Assembly (NCBI GenBank): GCA_947455215.1
Contig: CANGNA010000012.1
Span: 1 to 64,000, forward strand
Length of the DNA stretch: 64,000 nt
Direction: 5' to 3'
Origin: Chitinophagaceae bacterium
GTDB lineage: Bacteria; Bacteroidota; Bacteroidia; Chitinophagales; Chitinophagaceae
Each line of letters opens with the position of its first letter. Position 1 is the stretch's first letter. This document shows, piece after piece, positions 52,351 through 59,448 of this stretch. Below the pieces are notes generated by a model. The model was not told the DNA's origin, did no database searches, and saw nothing but the letters and a program-made list of their open reading frames with translations. A program made the translations under genes and the position numbers.

Positions 52351-52552
52351 GGCTTTTTTACTGTAAATATAAGCTGTCTGTAATGGTCTTTTGTTAATGT
52401 CGCCCGACATATCCACATTTTCCGCAGCACCTGCAAGCCAATACTGGCAAGGCTTTACAAAGCTACGATAGCCGATTTATGTGTATATCTCAGCCTGCAC
52501 CCAGTTGGCAGAGTGCCTGTTGCCACCATACCTTTACAGCAAACTTTATCTC

Positions 52553-53332
52553 ATGACCATGCAACAACAGCAAGCCTGGGCAACCTACACCTCGGGCAGT
52601 GCAACTCAAAAGCAGATCGCCGCGCAAGCGGGCGTTTCAGAAAAGACAGTGTACAACTGGACCAGGCAATTCGGCTGGCATGCACAGCGCCAGCAGCAAC
52701 ACGAATATTACAGCACCATATCCACTAATCTATGTACACAGATCATAGCCTGCCAGCAGGCCATCACCGATAGGGGAGACCTGCCCACACCTAAGGAATT
52801 CAATATGCATGCGCGGCTCATCAATAGCGTACTGAAGCTGGACAAAGCCGTGGGTAAAACAGCACCGGCCGATACCTTGACCGCATTCCTGGAGTATGTG
52901 GCCGGCTACAACGAAGAACTGGGTGGCCAGCTGCTCGATCTATACCTGGCCTATGCACAGTCGGTAGAAAAGAAAAAGACAGCCCGCAAACAACCGGTAA
53001 AAACCGGAAACCAATCGAAAACAACCAGTAACGACGCAGTAACAATACCGGCCACCGCAGTGCCGGAGAAGGCACCCATTACCGAACAAGACTTTAAAGA
53101 ATATAAACACCTGCTAAACACAAATCAACCGGTAACGGACAACCACACAACACGCTTCCGTGGCCGTTTCGTCAACACACGCTGGTTGCAATACAATCTG
53201 CTGCAATATTGCCTGCCGCCCACCGAGCGCCGCTTCATAGGCGATGCCCGCAAAATACGCACAGACACAGATCCCAACCTCATACAACAACAAATAGCCC
53301 AATACGGCAACACACTAAAGCCCGCCGCATGA
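52553..53332 (+). CDS. Orphan terminase-small-subunit-like HTH protein
   Basis: 259 residues from the ATG at 52553 (52559 alternative). The N-terminus is a helix-turn-helix of the phage terminase small-subunit or gpP-related type: SGSATQKQIAAQAGVSEKTVYNWTRQFGWHAQR. A helical middle (KEFNMHARLINSVLKLDKAVG; FLEYVAGYNEELGGQLLDLYLAYAQSVEKK) follows, then a basic, Thr/Pro-rich linker and a C-terminal segment with EYKHLLNTNQPV, RGRFVNTRWLQYNLLQYCLPPTERRF. No terminase large subunit, portal or other phage gene is near. It is flanked by repeat islands and reads with Gln- and Thr-rich composition unlike its neighbours. It may be a phage remnant or a domesticated DNA-binding protein. Confidence 0.65.
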   Translation: MTMQQQQAWATYTSGSATQKQIAAQAGVSEKTVYNWTRQFGWHAQRQQQHEYYSTISTNLCTQIIACQQAITDRGDLPTPKEFNMHARLINSVLKLDKAVGKTAPADTLTAFLEYVAGYNEELGGQLLDLYLAYAQSVEKKKTARKQPVKTGNQSKTTSNDAVTIPATAVPEKAPITEQDFKEYKHLLNTNQPVTDNHTTRFRGRFVNTRWLQYNLLQYCLPPTERRFIGDARKIRTDTDPNLIQQQIAQYGNTLKPAA

Positions 53333-53639
53333 TGTCACCAACCGCCGCCGTTGCGTCTTCTGACCAACGGCCACGGGACGTATTCGTTTTGTATCAAAAG
53401 CACGGGTCTTTGCGAGGTGTTATTCGGGAAGCCCGCAATCATTTTCCAATGACAGTAACCACCACATAGTGTCACACTGAGCTTGTCGAAGTGCGGCACG
53501 GACACGAGCTCTGTCATTGGCAGGAACGAAGCAATCTCGCATCGAAATGAACCTAAACCCACAAGTCTCACCAATAGAAAATTATTGCCACGGTGAGCCT
53601 GTCGAACCGCGATAATAATTTTCGCCACGGCATCGCCGC
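53333..53639. repeat. Repeat island 4
   Basis: No gene. CCGTTGCG...CCAACGG hairpin-like head (53349..53370) and the tail GGGACGTATTCGTTTT (53375..53390); the related head CCGTTGTG...CCAACGG precedes the tail at 48303. The segment 53431..53513 repeats 48012..48093, including GTCACACTGAGCTTGTCGAA. A further AATTATTGCCACGG / CGCGATAATAATTTTCG stretch lies at 53580..53625. Confidence 0.7.
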
Positions 53640-53675
53640 ATTAAGCCATCGAGCAATTAAGCCATCGAGCCATTA
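53640..53675 (-). repeat. AATGGCTC-family 3'-end repeat, copy E
   Basis: On the minus strand AATGGCTC, GATGGCTT, AATTGCTC, GATGGCTT. It encodes the last residues (N-G-S-M-A) and the stop codon of the SRPBCC gene, exactly as copy B does for the AhpD-like gene. Confidence 0.8.
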
Positions 53676-54127
53676 GATTCGCACAGCGCCTTTATTTGGT
53701 CCAGCACCGGCTTCCAGCCTTCGCCATTGTTGCGAGATTCCTCGTAGCGTTTCTGGCCCAGGGCTACGGTCGAGAAATCGCCCTGGCGCACATCCAGTCG
53801 GGTAGTGCCATTGGCTTCGGTAAGCGTATAGGTAACATGTACGTAGTTCTCCGGTACATCAGGCATATCGGGGTTGTTAGGGTCTATGGTGGTGTACTCC
53901 AGGAAACGGCCTGGCTCTATGGCTACCACCCAGCCCTTTACAGCTACCATATGCACGCCATTAAAAGTGCCTTCCCACGTCAGCGGGCTGCCGGGTTGGT
54001 AGTCCGACAAAGCTTCGCAGCCAAACATATAGCGCTTGGTCTGTTGCGGATTGGTAAGCATGTCCCACACCTTTTCTGCGGGAGCGTTAATGGTGATGCT
54101 GCTGTCTACATATAATGGCTGACTCAT
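53657..54127 (-). CDS. SRPBCC (AHSA1-type) domain protein
   Basis: 156 residues of the START/Bet v1-like AHSA1 family: the strand-loop start DSSITINAPAEKVWDMLTNPQQTKRYMFGCEALSDYQPGSPLTWEG, WVVAIEPGRFLEYTTI, YVHVTYTLTEANGTTRLDVRQGDFS and the C-terminal long helix NNGEGWKPVLDQIKALCESN. The hydrophobic-cavity fold binds ligands or clients; no specific role is visible. The C-terminal NGSMA and the stop are supplied by a dispersed 8-nt repeat. An AraC regulator gene lies 154 bases upstream on the same strand; the gap contains CTTTGCG-rich repeat sequence. Confidence 0.87.
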   Translation of the reverse strand: MSQPLYVDSSITINAPAEKVWDMLTNPQQTKRYMFGCEALSDYQPGSPLTWEGTFNGVHMVAVKGWVVAIEPGRFLEYTTIDPNNPDMPDVPENYVHVTYTLTEANGTTRLDVRQGDFSTVALGQKRYEESRNNGEGWKPVLDQIKALCESNGSMA

Positions 54128-54157
54128 GGTCTTGTGTTTTTATTTTTAAATGAAAGG

Positions 54158-54230
54158 TGCTTTGCGTTCTTTGCTAACCACAGGCTTTGCGGCCCTTTGC
54201 GAAAAAACTCTGCGGCTCTTTGCGTGAACT
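54158..54230 (-). repeat. CGCAAAG-type degenerate repeat downstream of the AraC gene
   Basis: On the minus strand GTTCACGCAAAGAGCCGCAG, TTTCGCAAAGGGCCGCAAAG, AACGCAAAGC. About 50 bases after the AraC-family stop codon, sense orientation. Related to 15277..15302. Confidence 0.6.
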
Positions 54231-54281
54231 TTAATTCAACGCCACAATATTAGCAGAAACCTGCAACAGCCCGATTGCGTT

Positions 54282-55184
54282 TTACGGATTATTTCTTATC
54301 GCTGCGGGTGTAACCCCAAACCGCTTCCGGAAGGCATTATTGAAATGCTGCGGAGTAGCATAGCCCAGGTCGGCCGATATCTCTGCGGCCGTCTTCCGGG
54401 TATCGGTAAGGTAGCGGTGCGCCAGGTGCATGCGCTGCTCTGTAAGATAGCCAAACACGGTAGTGTGGAAGGTCTCTTTAAAGCCCCGTTTCAGCTTGTA
54501 TTCGTTAAGGCCTACTATGCGGGTTATCTCGCTCAGGTTGGGTGGTGTTGTCACCCGCTCGTTGATGAGGTCGCGGGCGGCGATCAGCTTTTCCTTATCA
54601 GCTTTAGTGCGGATGAATGGCTCAGCGCGTGTAGAGGCTGCTGTACATGCCTCTGCACTTAACACCAATAACTCTATGCTCTTTGATAGTAAGAATACCT
54701 GCTCGGTATCGCCGGTATAATTGCTGTGCCGCACCTGTTGTATGGCCAGCTCTATAGCGGGTGTCATGGCACCCCATTCCCTGCCCAGCATCACACTCTT
54801 GCCGGACAGTATATCGTCTGCAAAACGCTGCAGCGTATCGCTTGCGCCCTGTGTATATTGTATGAACTGGTCTGTAGGAAATTGTATGCCGAAGGTCTCT
54901 ATCTCCAGCGTTTTGTTCTCCACCACCATATCGAACTGCGGCGAGTACATGATGTTGTGATGCCCGCCTATAAGATCGTAAGCGCGGTCCAGTTGCTTGT
55001 AGTAAAAGCGGTAGTCGCCCTTCAGTCCAAAGTGTACTCGTACCACATCGGCTGTGCCTGATGAGGCAGCGCTGCCCAGGCTGGTAGCCGTAGATATAGC
55101 ATGCCCCAGCCTGATGCCGTTACACGTCCATATAGTGCTCTGCCTTGTGCCTTGTGGTGTGGTGATGTTGCTTTGCTGTGCCAT
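54282..55184 (-). CDS. AraC-family transcriptional regulator
   Basis: 300 residues. The N-terminal 190 residues form an unrecognised sensing domain (VVRVHFGLKGDYRFYYKQLDRAYDLIGGHHNIMYSPQFDMVVENKTLEIETFGIQFPTDQF, like PchR-type Bacteroidota regulators). The C-terminal 100 residues hold the two AraC helix-turn-helix motifs: NLSEITRIVGLNEYKLKRGFKETFHTTVFGYLTEQRM and AAEISADLGYATPQHFNNAFRKRFGVTPAAIR. It begins four bases after the stop codon of the MBL hydrolase and is probably in one transcript with it. Regulation of an iron- or siderophore-like operon is only suggested by similarity to PchR. Confidence 0.92.
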   Translation of the reverse strand: MAQQSNITTPQGTRQSTIWTCNGIRLGHAISTATSLGSAASSGTADVVRVHFGLKGDYRFYYKQLDRAYDLIGGHHNIMYSPQFDMVVENKTLEIETFGIQFPTDQFIQYTQGASDTLQRFADDILSGKSVMLGREWGAMTPAIELAIQQVRHSNYTGDTEQVFLLSKSIELLVLSAEACTAASTRAEPFIRTKADKEKLIAARDLINERVTTPPNLSEITRIVGLNEYKLKRGFKETFHTTVFGYLTEQRMHLAHRYLTDTRKTAAEISADLGYATPQHFNNAFRKRFGVTPAAIRNNP

Positions 55185-55187
55185 AGC

Positions 55188-56033
55188 TTAGAACAAAGAT
55201 GTCTGCACGGGTTGTCGTGGTGCCTCCCTGTAGGGCTGGTAAGCCGTTGCAGCGGGTATTGGCATATCCGCAGTTATATGGAAAACAGACGACTCCTGGT
55301 AGCGCGATGCTACAGTAACGTGTGTATTGCCCGCATGCTCCACAAACAGTTGCAGGGCCAGGTCGGGGTTATTGTTATCTGCAGATAAATGCGAGAGCAG
55401 CAGGTGGCTGAGGTGTGGCTTACGGTAAGCCTTGAATAGTTCCAGCGCCTGCATGTTCGATAAGTGGCCCTCGCCGCCACGTATACGGTTCTTCAGGTGG
55501 TGCGGGTAACGGCCGGCCTCCAGCATGGCTTCGTCGTAGTTAGCCTCCAGGAACACCGCATGGCAGTCGCTGAAGTTATCTATAACATGACTGCATACGG
55601 CGCCAATATCGGTAAATACGCCAACGCGCACACCATTACCGGAGATCACAAAGCTATGAGGGTCAATAGCATCGTGTGCCTTGGGAAAGGCCAGAACGGA
55701 TAGCCCACCCACCGTTACCGCCTCATAAGCCTCAAAGTGCCTGCGGAAGCGCCCCACCATATACAGCCGGGCATTTTTAAAAGTCTTGTCGGTAACGTAG
55801 AGCGGCAGGCTATATTTATTGGCCAGGCCCTCAACACCCTTTATATGGTCGCCATGCTCGTGCGATATGAATATACCCTTAACAATACTCATATCCAGGC
55901 CCAGGCGTTTCATGCGCTTTTCAGTCTCGCGGCAAGACAGGCCGGCATCTACCAGCACCGCTTCCTGCTCATTACCCACGTAATAGCAATTCCCATTACT
56001 CCCCGAATTCAACGATGCTATATACAGCGACAT
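55188..56033 (-). CDS. MBL-fold metallohydrolase (YycJ-like)
   Basis: 281 residues. Metal-binding motifs of the metallo-beta-lactamase fold are in order: SNGNCYYVG, VDAGLSCRETEKRM, the HxHxDH motif as HEHGDHIKGVEGLANKY, PKAHDAIDPHSF, ANYDEAMLEAG and a final LSHLSADNNN. This is the YycJ/WalJ-type group implicated elsewhere in DNA or cell-wall-linked processes; the reaction is not known here. The last 30 residues (YREAPRQPVQTSLF) extend past the fold. The AraC-family gene starts right after it on the same strand. Confidence 0.9.
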   Translation of the reverse strand: MSLYIASLNSGSNGNCYYVGNEQEAVLVDAGLSCRETEKRMKRLGLDMSIVKGIFISHEHGDHIKGVEGLANKYSLPLYVTDKTFKNARLYMVGRFRRHFEAYEAVTVGGLSVLAFPKAHDAIDPHSFVISGNGVRVGVFTDIGAVCSHVIDNFSDCHAVFLEANYDEAMLEAGRYPHHLKNRIRGGEGHLSNMQALELFKAYRKPHLSHLLLSHLSADNNNPDLALQLFVEHAGNTHVTVASRYQESSVFHITADMPIPAATAYQPYREAPRQPVQTSLF

Positions 56034-56174
56034 ATTCGGGCAAAGGTCGGGAATTTTTGGTTGGCGATAAGCGGTGCGGGGTAATTAGTTAAAGGGGCAA
56101 ATAGTTTAAAGGGCAGGAGTTTAAAGTGTAAGGGCTGAGCACTGAAAATCAATATCATTCGTTAAAGAACATAA

Positions 56175-56374
56175 GGTCTGAAAGACCGAAAGACAATAGC
56201 CCGGGATGCAGTCCCGGGTATCGAAGTAAGAGTAAGGTCTGAAAGACCGAAAGATAATAGCCCGGGATGCAGTCCCGGGTATCGAAGTAAGAGTAAGGTC
56301 TGAAAGACCGAAAGATAATAGCCTGGGATGCAGTCCCGGGGTATCGTAGAAGTGCGAGCAAGGTCTGAAAGACC
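56175..56374 (+). repeat. Tandem array of 61-bp double-hairpin units
   Basis: GGTCTGAAAGACC begins at 56175, 56236 and 56297 (exactly 61 bp apart) and again at 56362. Each of the first three is followed by linker GAAAGA(C/T)AATAG and the CCCGGG/CCTGGG-ATGCAGT-CCCGGG hairpin, then GTATCGAAGTAAGAGTAA; the fourth has only the first hairpin. 56034-56174 otherwise shows only GTTAAAGGG-like words (56085..56140) and no gene. Confidence 0.9.
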
Positions 56375-56460
56375 GAAAGATACCCAACAGAAATTCGTTA
56401 AAATGAGACTGGTTATGGGAGAGACAGTAGTACCTTACCTCCCTCATTCAGGAAATGAAC

Positions 56461-56486
56461 AACGGCAGGTCGTAAGGCCTGCCGTT
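56461..56486 (-). terminator. Hairpin downstream of the K/E-rich small protein
   Basis: AACGGCAGG (56461..56469) pairs with CCTGCCGTT (56478..56486). It lies ten bases beyond the stop of the minus-strand gene at 56496; the T tract is weak. Confidence 0.5.
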
Positions 56487-56495
56487 ATAGTGTGC

Positions 56496-56726
56496 TTATT
56501 TGTGTTCTGCGTCCTTCATATCGGCCTTGTCTTCTTTCTTTTCGGCTTTCTCTTTCTTTTTCATTGCCTTACGATCGCTGCCCTTGGCGGCCTTCTTTTC
56601 AGCCTTTACTTCTTTCTTTTCGGCCTTGCTGTCTTTTTTCTTTTCTACCGGGCCATCCTGCGCAAAAGCAATACCCGATGCCAGCAGACCCATTGCCACG
56701 GCAATAGCCAATGTTACTTTCTTCAT
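56496..56726 (-). CDS. Small secreted Lys/Glu-rich protein
   Basis: 76 residues from the ATG at 56726; longer upstream frame is not supported. Signal peptide MKKVTLAIAVAMGLLASG then IAFAQDG with a clean A-x-A type cleavage site. The mature 50 residues are almost only Lys, Glu, Ala and Asp (for example KAEKKEVKAEKKAAK), so the chain is probably an extended helix or disordered in the periplasm. Such short charged proteins are common but unnamed in this phylum; the Lys/Glu pattern resembles the linker region of the protein at 11355..12812. Function unknown. Confidence 0.7.
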   Translation of the reverse strand: MKKVTLAIAVAMGLLASGIAFAQDGPVEKKKDSKAEKKEVKAEKKAAKGSDRKAMKKKEKAEKKEDKADMKDAEHK

Positions 56727-56787
56727 GTTCTTCAGTTTTTGGTGTGACTCAATACGGCACAGCGGTCTAAAAATCGTGCCAGAGCCG

Positions 56788-59340
56788 TTAGTCAATTTTA
56801 AGATCATCTGCTGCCGGTAACTTGAATTTGATTTTTCCGCGGTGGTTGCGGTATAGCCATTCATTGCCTTCGCGTTTGAAATGTCGTTTGGGCGATTCCA
56901 TGCCTGTAGTGGTCTGTATCACCCACTGTGTATAAACAAAGGGTGTTTTTATATGGCCTTTGCTGTCTATGGTGGCGTAGCCATTATACTTGTTGATCTT
57001 AACTGTCATTGGGGTGTGCCTGGCCCATGTGCTCAGATAGCTATACTTAAATGGCATCAGTACTTTCCCCCGCTTATTAATGATGCCGGTGGCATCATCA
57101 TAAGGATGTAATGTGTCTTTAAGTTCTACTACTGCGCCATGGTTATAGAAGAACTCTGCTGACGAGTAGATGCAGGGAATCACCAATTTGCCACGCTTGT
57201 TAATGTAGCCGTATTTGCCGTTGGTATCTTTAACTGCGATCCTACCGTTGTTGTAAAGCGAGGTTACTGAAAGGGAACTGTCAACGGCAGCCAGGCGCTT
57301 ACCTCTACTATTGAAGATAAAGTCCTGTTGCTTGTTGTTTTCTTCGCTCCATTCGCCTTTTGTCAGACATGCATATTTATGTTGCTGCCTTACAAAGCCA
57401 TCATATGCTAGTGGTACAATGATCTTTCCTTTCCGGTTGACCAGTCCATATTTGCCATCCTTGCCTATAACAAATGCATTACGCCATATCCGTCCCCATT
57501 CCTCATACTCGCAAGGCAAAGTAACCTTGCCATGCCTGTTGAAAAGGCCAAATTTTTCTCCTTTACGTAGCACGCCAAAACGGCTATACCACACCATTAT
57601 CTCTTTGCGCCACGGGAATATCACACTCCCTTTCCGGTTGATAAGACTATTCAAATTACCCGAATCTACCACCGCCCATTTATTGTAAAATTCACCGGGC
57701 GTAATATAGCGGCACGGAATAACTTCTTTACCGTGTTTGTTGATGTAGCCAGACAGCCCCGCAGCATTCTGCACCCTCGCCAGGCCGTGGTGAAATTCGT
57801 TTACCCAAACATATCCTTTGATACCTGCCGCTACTGCTGTTCTCTGTTTTTCGGATATTTCATAATGCAGAATGGCCGTGTTTTTGTCCTCATAATTTAC
57901 CGGTTCTGCCAGCCGCAAAGGGTTAATTGCCAGTATGCCCCAGTTACTGTCTATCCTTACCGGGAAATACTGCTTGCCGTTTTGTTGCGGATAGTTATCT
58001 ACCTCGTCAAAGATCACGCCGGTTGTATCATTTGCAGAGCCTATAAAGCCTTTGTTATTGTTTATCGAAACCTCGTAATAGTACGAACCGTTTGTGCCGT
58101 ATACCGGCCTTGCATTGTCGTACCTGAAGGTTGTTCGTTGCAGGCCGCTGGTATCTACCAGCGCGATTTTGCCTTTATGGTCCATGAACGGCAATAAGCC
58201 GCCCAGATACATGTGATCAATGTATGACCAGTAATTTATACTGTCGTAGATGCAGGGGATAGCCGCTGCACCTGCACTGTTTATAGTGCCATATTTGCCA
58301 TTTTGTTTCACTATTGTGCATCTGTACTTCCGGTAATTATCACTATGGTCAATTATTGTGTCATACCATGCAGTAATGCGGTTGCCGGTTTGGTCTATCA
58401 GGCACCATTTGCCTTGGTATCTTACTTCGGCCTGCCCGTTATTGAAGCGGTGTACTTTGTCATAGCATATCTCTGTTACGCAATGGCCGTTCGTATCAAT
58501 AAATCCCCATTTGCCATCAAGTTTTACTGCTGCTCGTCCCTCGGTAAAAGGGAATACATCCTGGTAAATAGTTGGTGCAACCATATTACCGGCGTAGTTA
58601 ATGAAGCCCCAACAGTCGCGCTGTTTAACGGCTGCAAGATCGTTGCTGAATGCTAAGGCTGCAGTGTATTGGCAAGGAATCGCTTCTTTACAATTACTGT
58701 CCAGGAAGCCCCATAGGCCATCTCTTTTAACTAGGCGCCTGTTCAATGGCCCCCTTTCAATTCTTGTATATACAAAAGGGGTCAATACTTCACCATCTGC
58801 ACTTATAAGGGCTAATTTGCCATCTCTGCTAACAACTCTTATGTTTAGGTGATCCCAGTAGGTTTCGCTATATAAGTCATAATCTATCCACCTTAGTCTG
58901 CGGTTGTTTATATTGTACAGCCCGATCTTTCCATTCTCTTTAATGAGTGCAACGGAGTCTATTATCTTAAGCGGATCATAATATCGGTCAGATAGTTTCG
59001 CGGCCCCAATACTGTCAAACTGCACAGGCACCAGTTCGTTGCCGGCAGTATCTACTATGCCATACTTACCATTCTTCTTTACCAACGCTTTGCTGTTTAT
59101 GAACGGCGTGGCTGAATCATAAATGCAAGGTATACGATCGTTAAGTGCGCTATCTATAAACCCATAACGGTCTTGCGCGTCAATAACAACCCGCCTGCCT
59201 TCCCGTAGTTCACCTATGTATACGTACTTCATAGTGCCATCGGGTTTTACAGGCCACCACGGTTTGTGTTTTCTGTCGTGGGCAGAAAGTAATATGGGCA
59301 ACAACACCACACTTATGAATATATACAGATAGCGAAGCAT
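56788..59340 (-). CDS. WG-repeat protein
   Basis: 850 residues with a signal peptide (LRYLYIFISVVLLPILLSAH). Nearly the whole mature chain is made of about eighteen WG-type repeats of 40-50 residues, each with a K/R-(W/Y)-G-(F/L/I)-(I/V/L)-(D/N) core and a following G-x-x-(V/I)-x-P-x-x-Y-D: KYGIVDTAGNELVPVQFD, LWGFLDSNCKEAIPCQYT, KWGFIDTNGHCVTEICYD, KYGTINSAGAAAIPCIYD, KFGLFNRHGKVTLPCEYE, KYGLVNRKGKIIVPLAYD, KYGYINKRGKLVIPCIYS. WG proteins are predicted beta-rich solenoids or propellers of unknown function, often surface or periplasmic. No sorting domain is present, so it is probably periplasmic. Flanking genes do not indicate a partner. Confidence 0.85.
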   Translation of the reverse strand: MLRYLYIFISVVLLPILLSAHDRKHKPWWPVKPDGTMKYVYIGELREGRRVVIDAQDRYGFIDSALNDRIPCIYDSATPFINSKALVKKNGKYGIVDTAGNELVPVQFDSIGAAKLSDRYYDPLKIIDSVALIKENGKIGLYNINNRRLRWIDYDLYSETYWDHLNIRVVSRDGKLALISADGEVLTPFVYTRIERGPLNRRLVKRDGLWGFLDSNCKEAIPCQYTAALAFSNDLAAVKQRDCWGFINYAGNMVAPTIYQDVFPFTEGRAAVKLDGKWGFIDTNGHCVTEICYDKVHRFNNGQAEVRYQGKWCLIDQTGNRITAWYDTIIDHSDNYRKYRCTIVKQNGKYGTINSAGAAAIPCIYDSINYWSYIDHMYLGGLLPFMDHKGKIALVDTSGLQRTTFRYDNARPVYGTNGSYYYEVSINNNKGFIGSANDTTGVIFDEVDNYPQQNGKQYFPVRIDSNWGILAINPLRLAEPVNYEDKNTAILHYEISEKQRTAVAAGIKGYVWVNEFHHGLARVQNAAGLSGYINKHGKEVIPCRYITPGEFYNKWAVVDSGNLNSLINRKGSVIFPWRKEIMVWYSRFGVLRKGEKFGLFNRHGKVTLPCEYEEWGRIWRNAFVIGKDGKYGLVNRKGKIIVPLAYDGFVRQQHKYACLTKGEWSEENNKQQDFIFNSRGKRLAAVDSSLSVTSLYNNGRIAVKDTNGKYGYINKRGKLVIPCIYSSAEFFYNHGAVVELKDTLHPYDDATGIINKRGKVLMPFKYSYLSTWARHTPMTVKINKYNGYATIDSKGHIKTPFVYTQWVIQTTTGMESPKRHFKREGNEWLYRNHRGKIKFKLPAADDLKID

Positions 59341-59396
59341 AGGCTTATTTAAAGACGAGAGCGCCCCGTTTTTTCTTGGGTGGCCGTCATAAAAAA

Positions 59397-59420
59397 GCGG
59401 CCCCGCAAGTGCGGGGCCGC
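59397..59420 (-). terminator. Terminator of the metalloprotease gene
   Basis: GCGGCCCCGC / GCGGGGCCGC with loop of four bases, followed on the minus strand by TTTTTT. It is 29 bases after the stop at 59449. Confidence 0.9.
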
Positions 59421-59448
59421 TGGTATAAAACTGTTTAAAAGGTATCGA

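Noticed and set aside
56175-56374. Possible CRISPR array
   Set aside because: Period is 61 bp but the putative spacers are identical between units, and the same unit occurs singly elsewhere; no cas genes.
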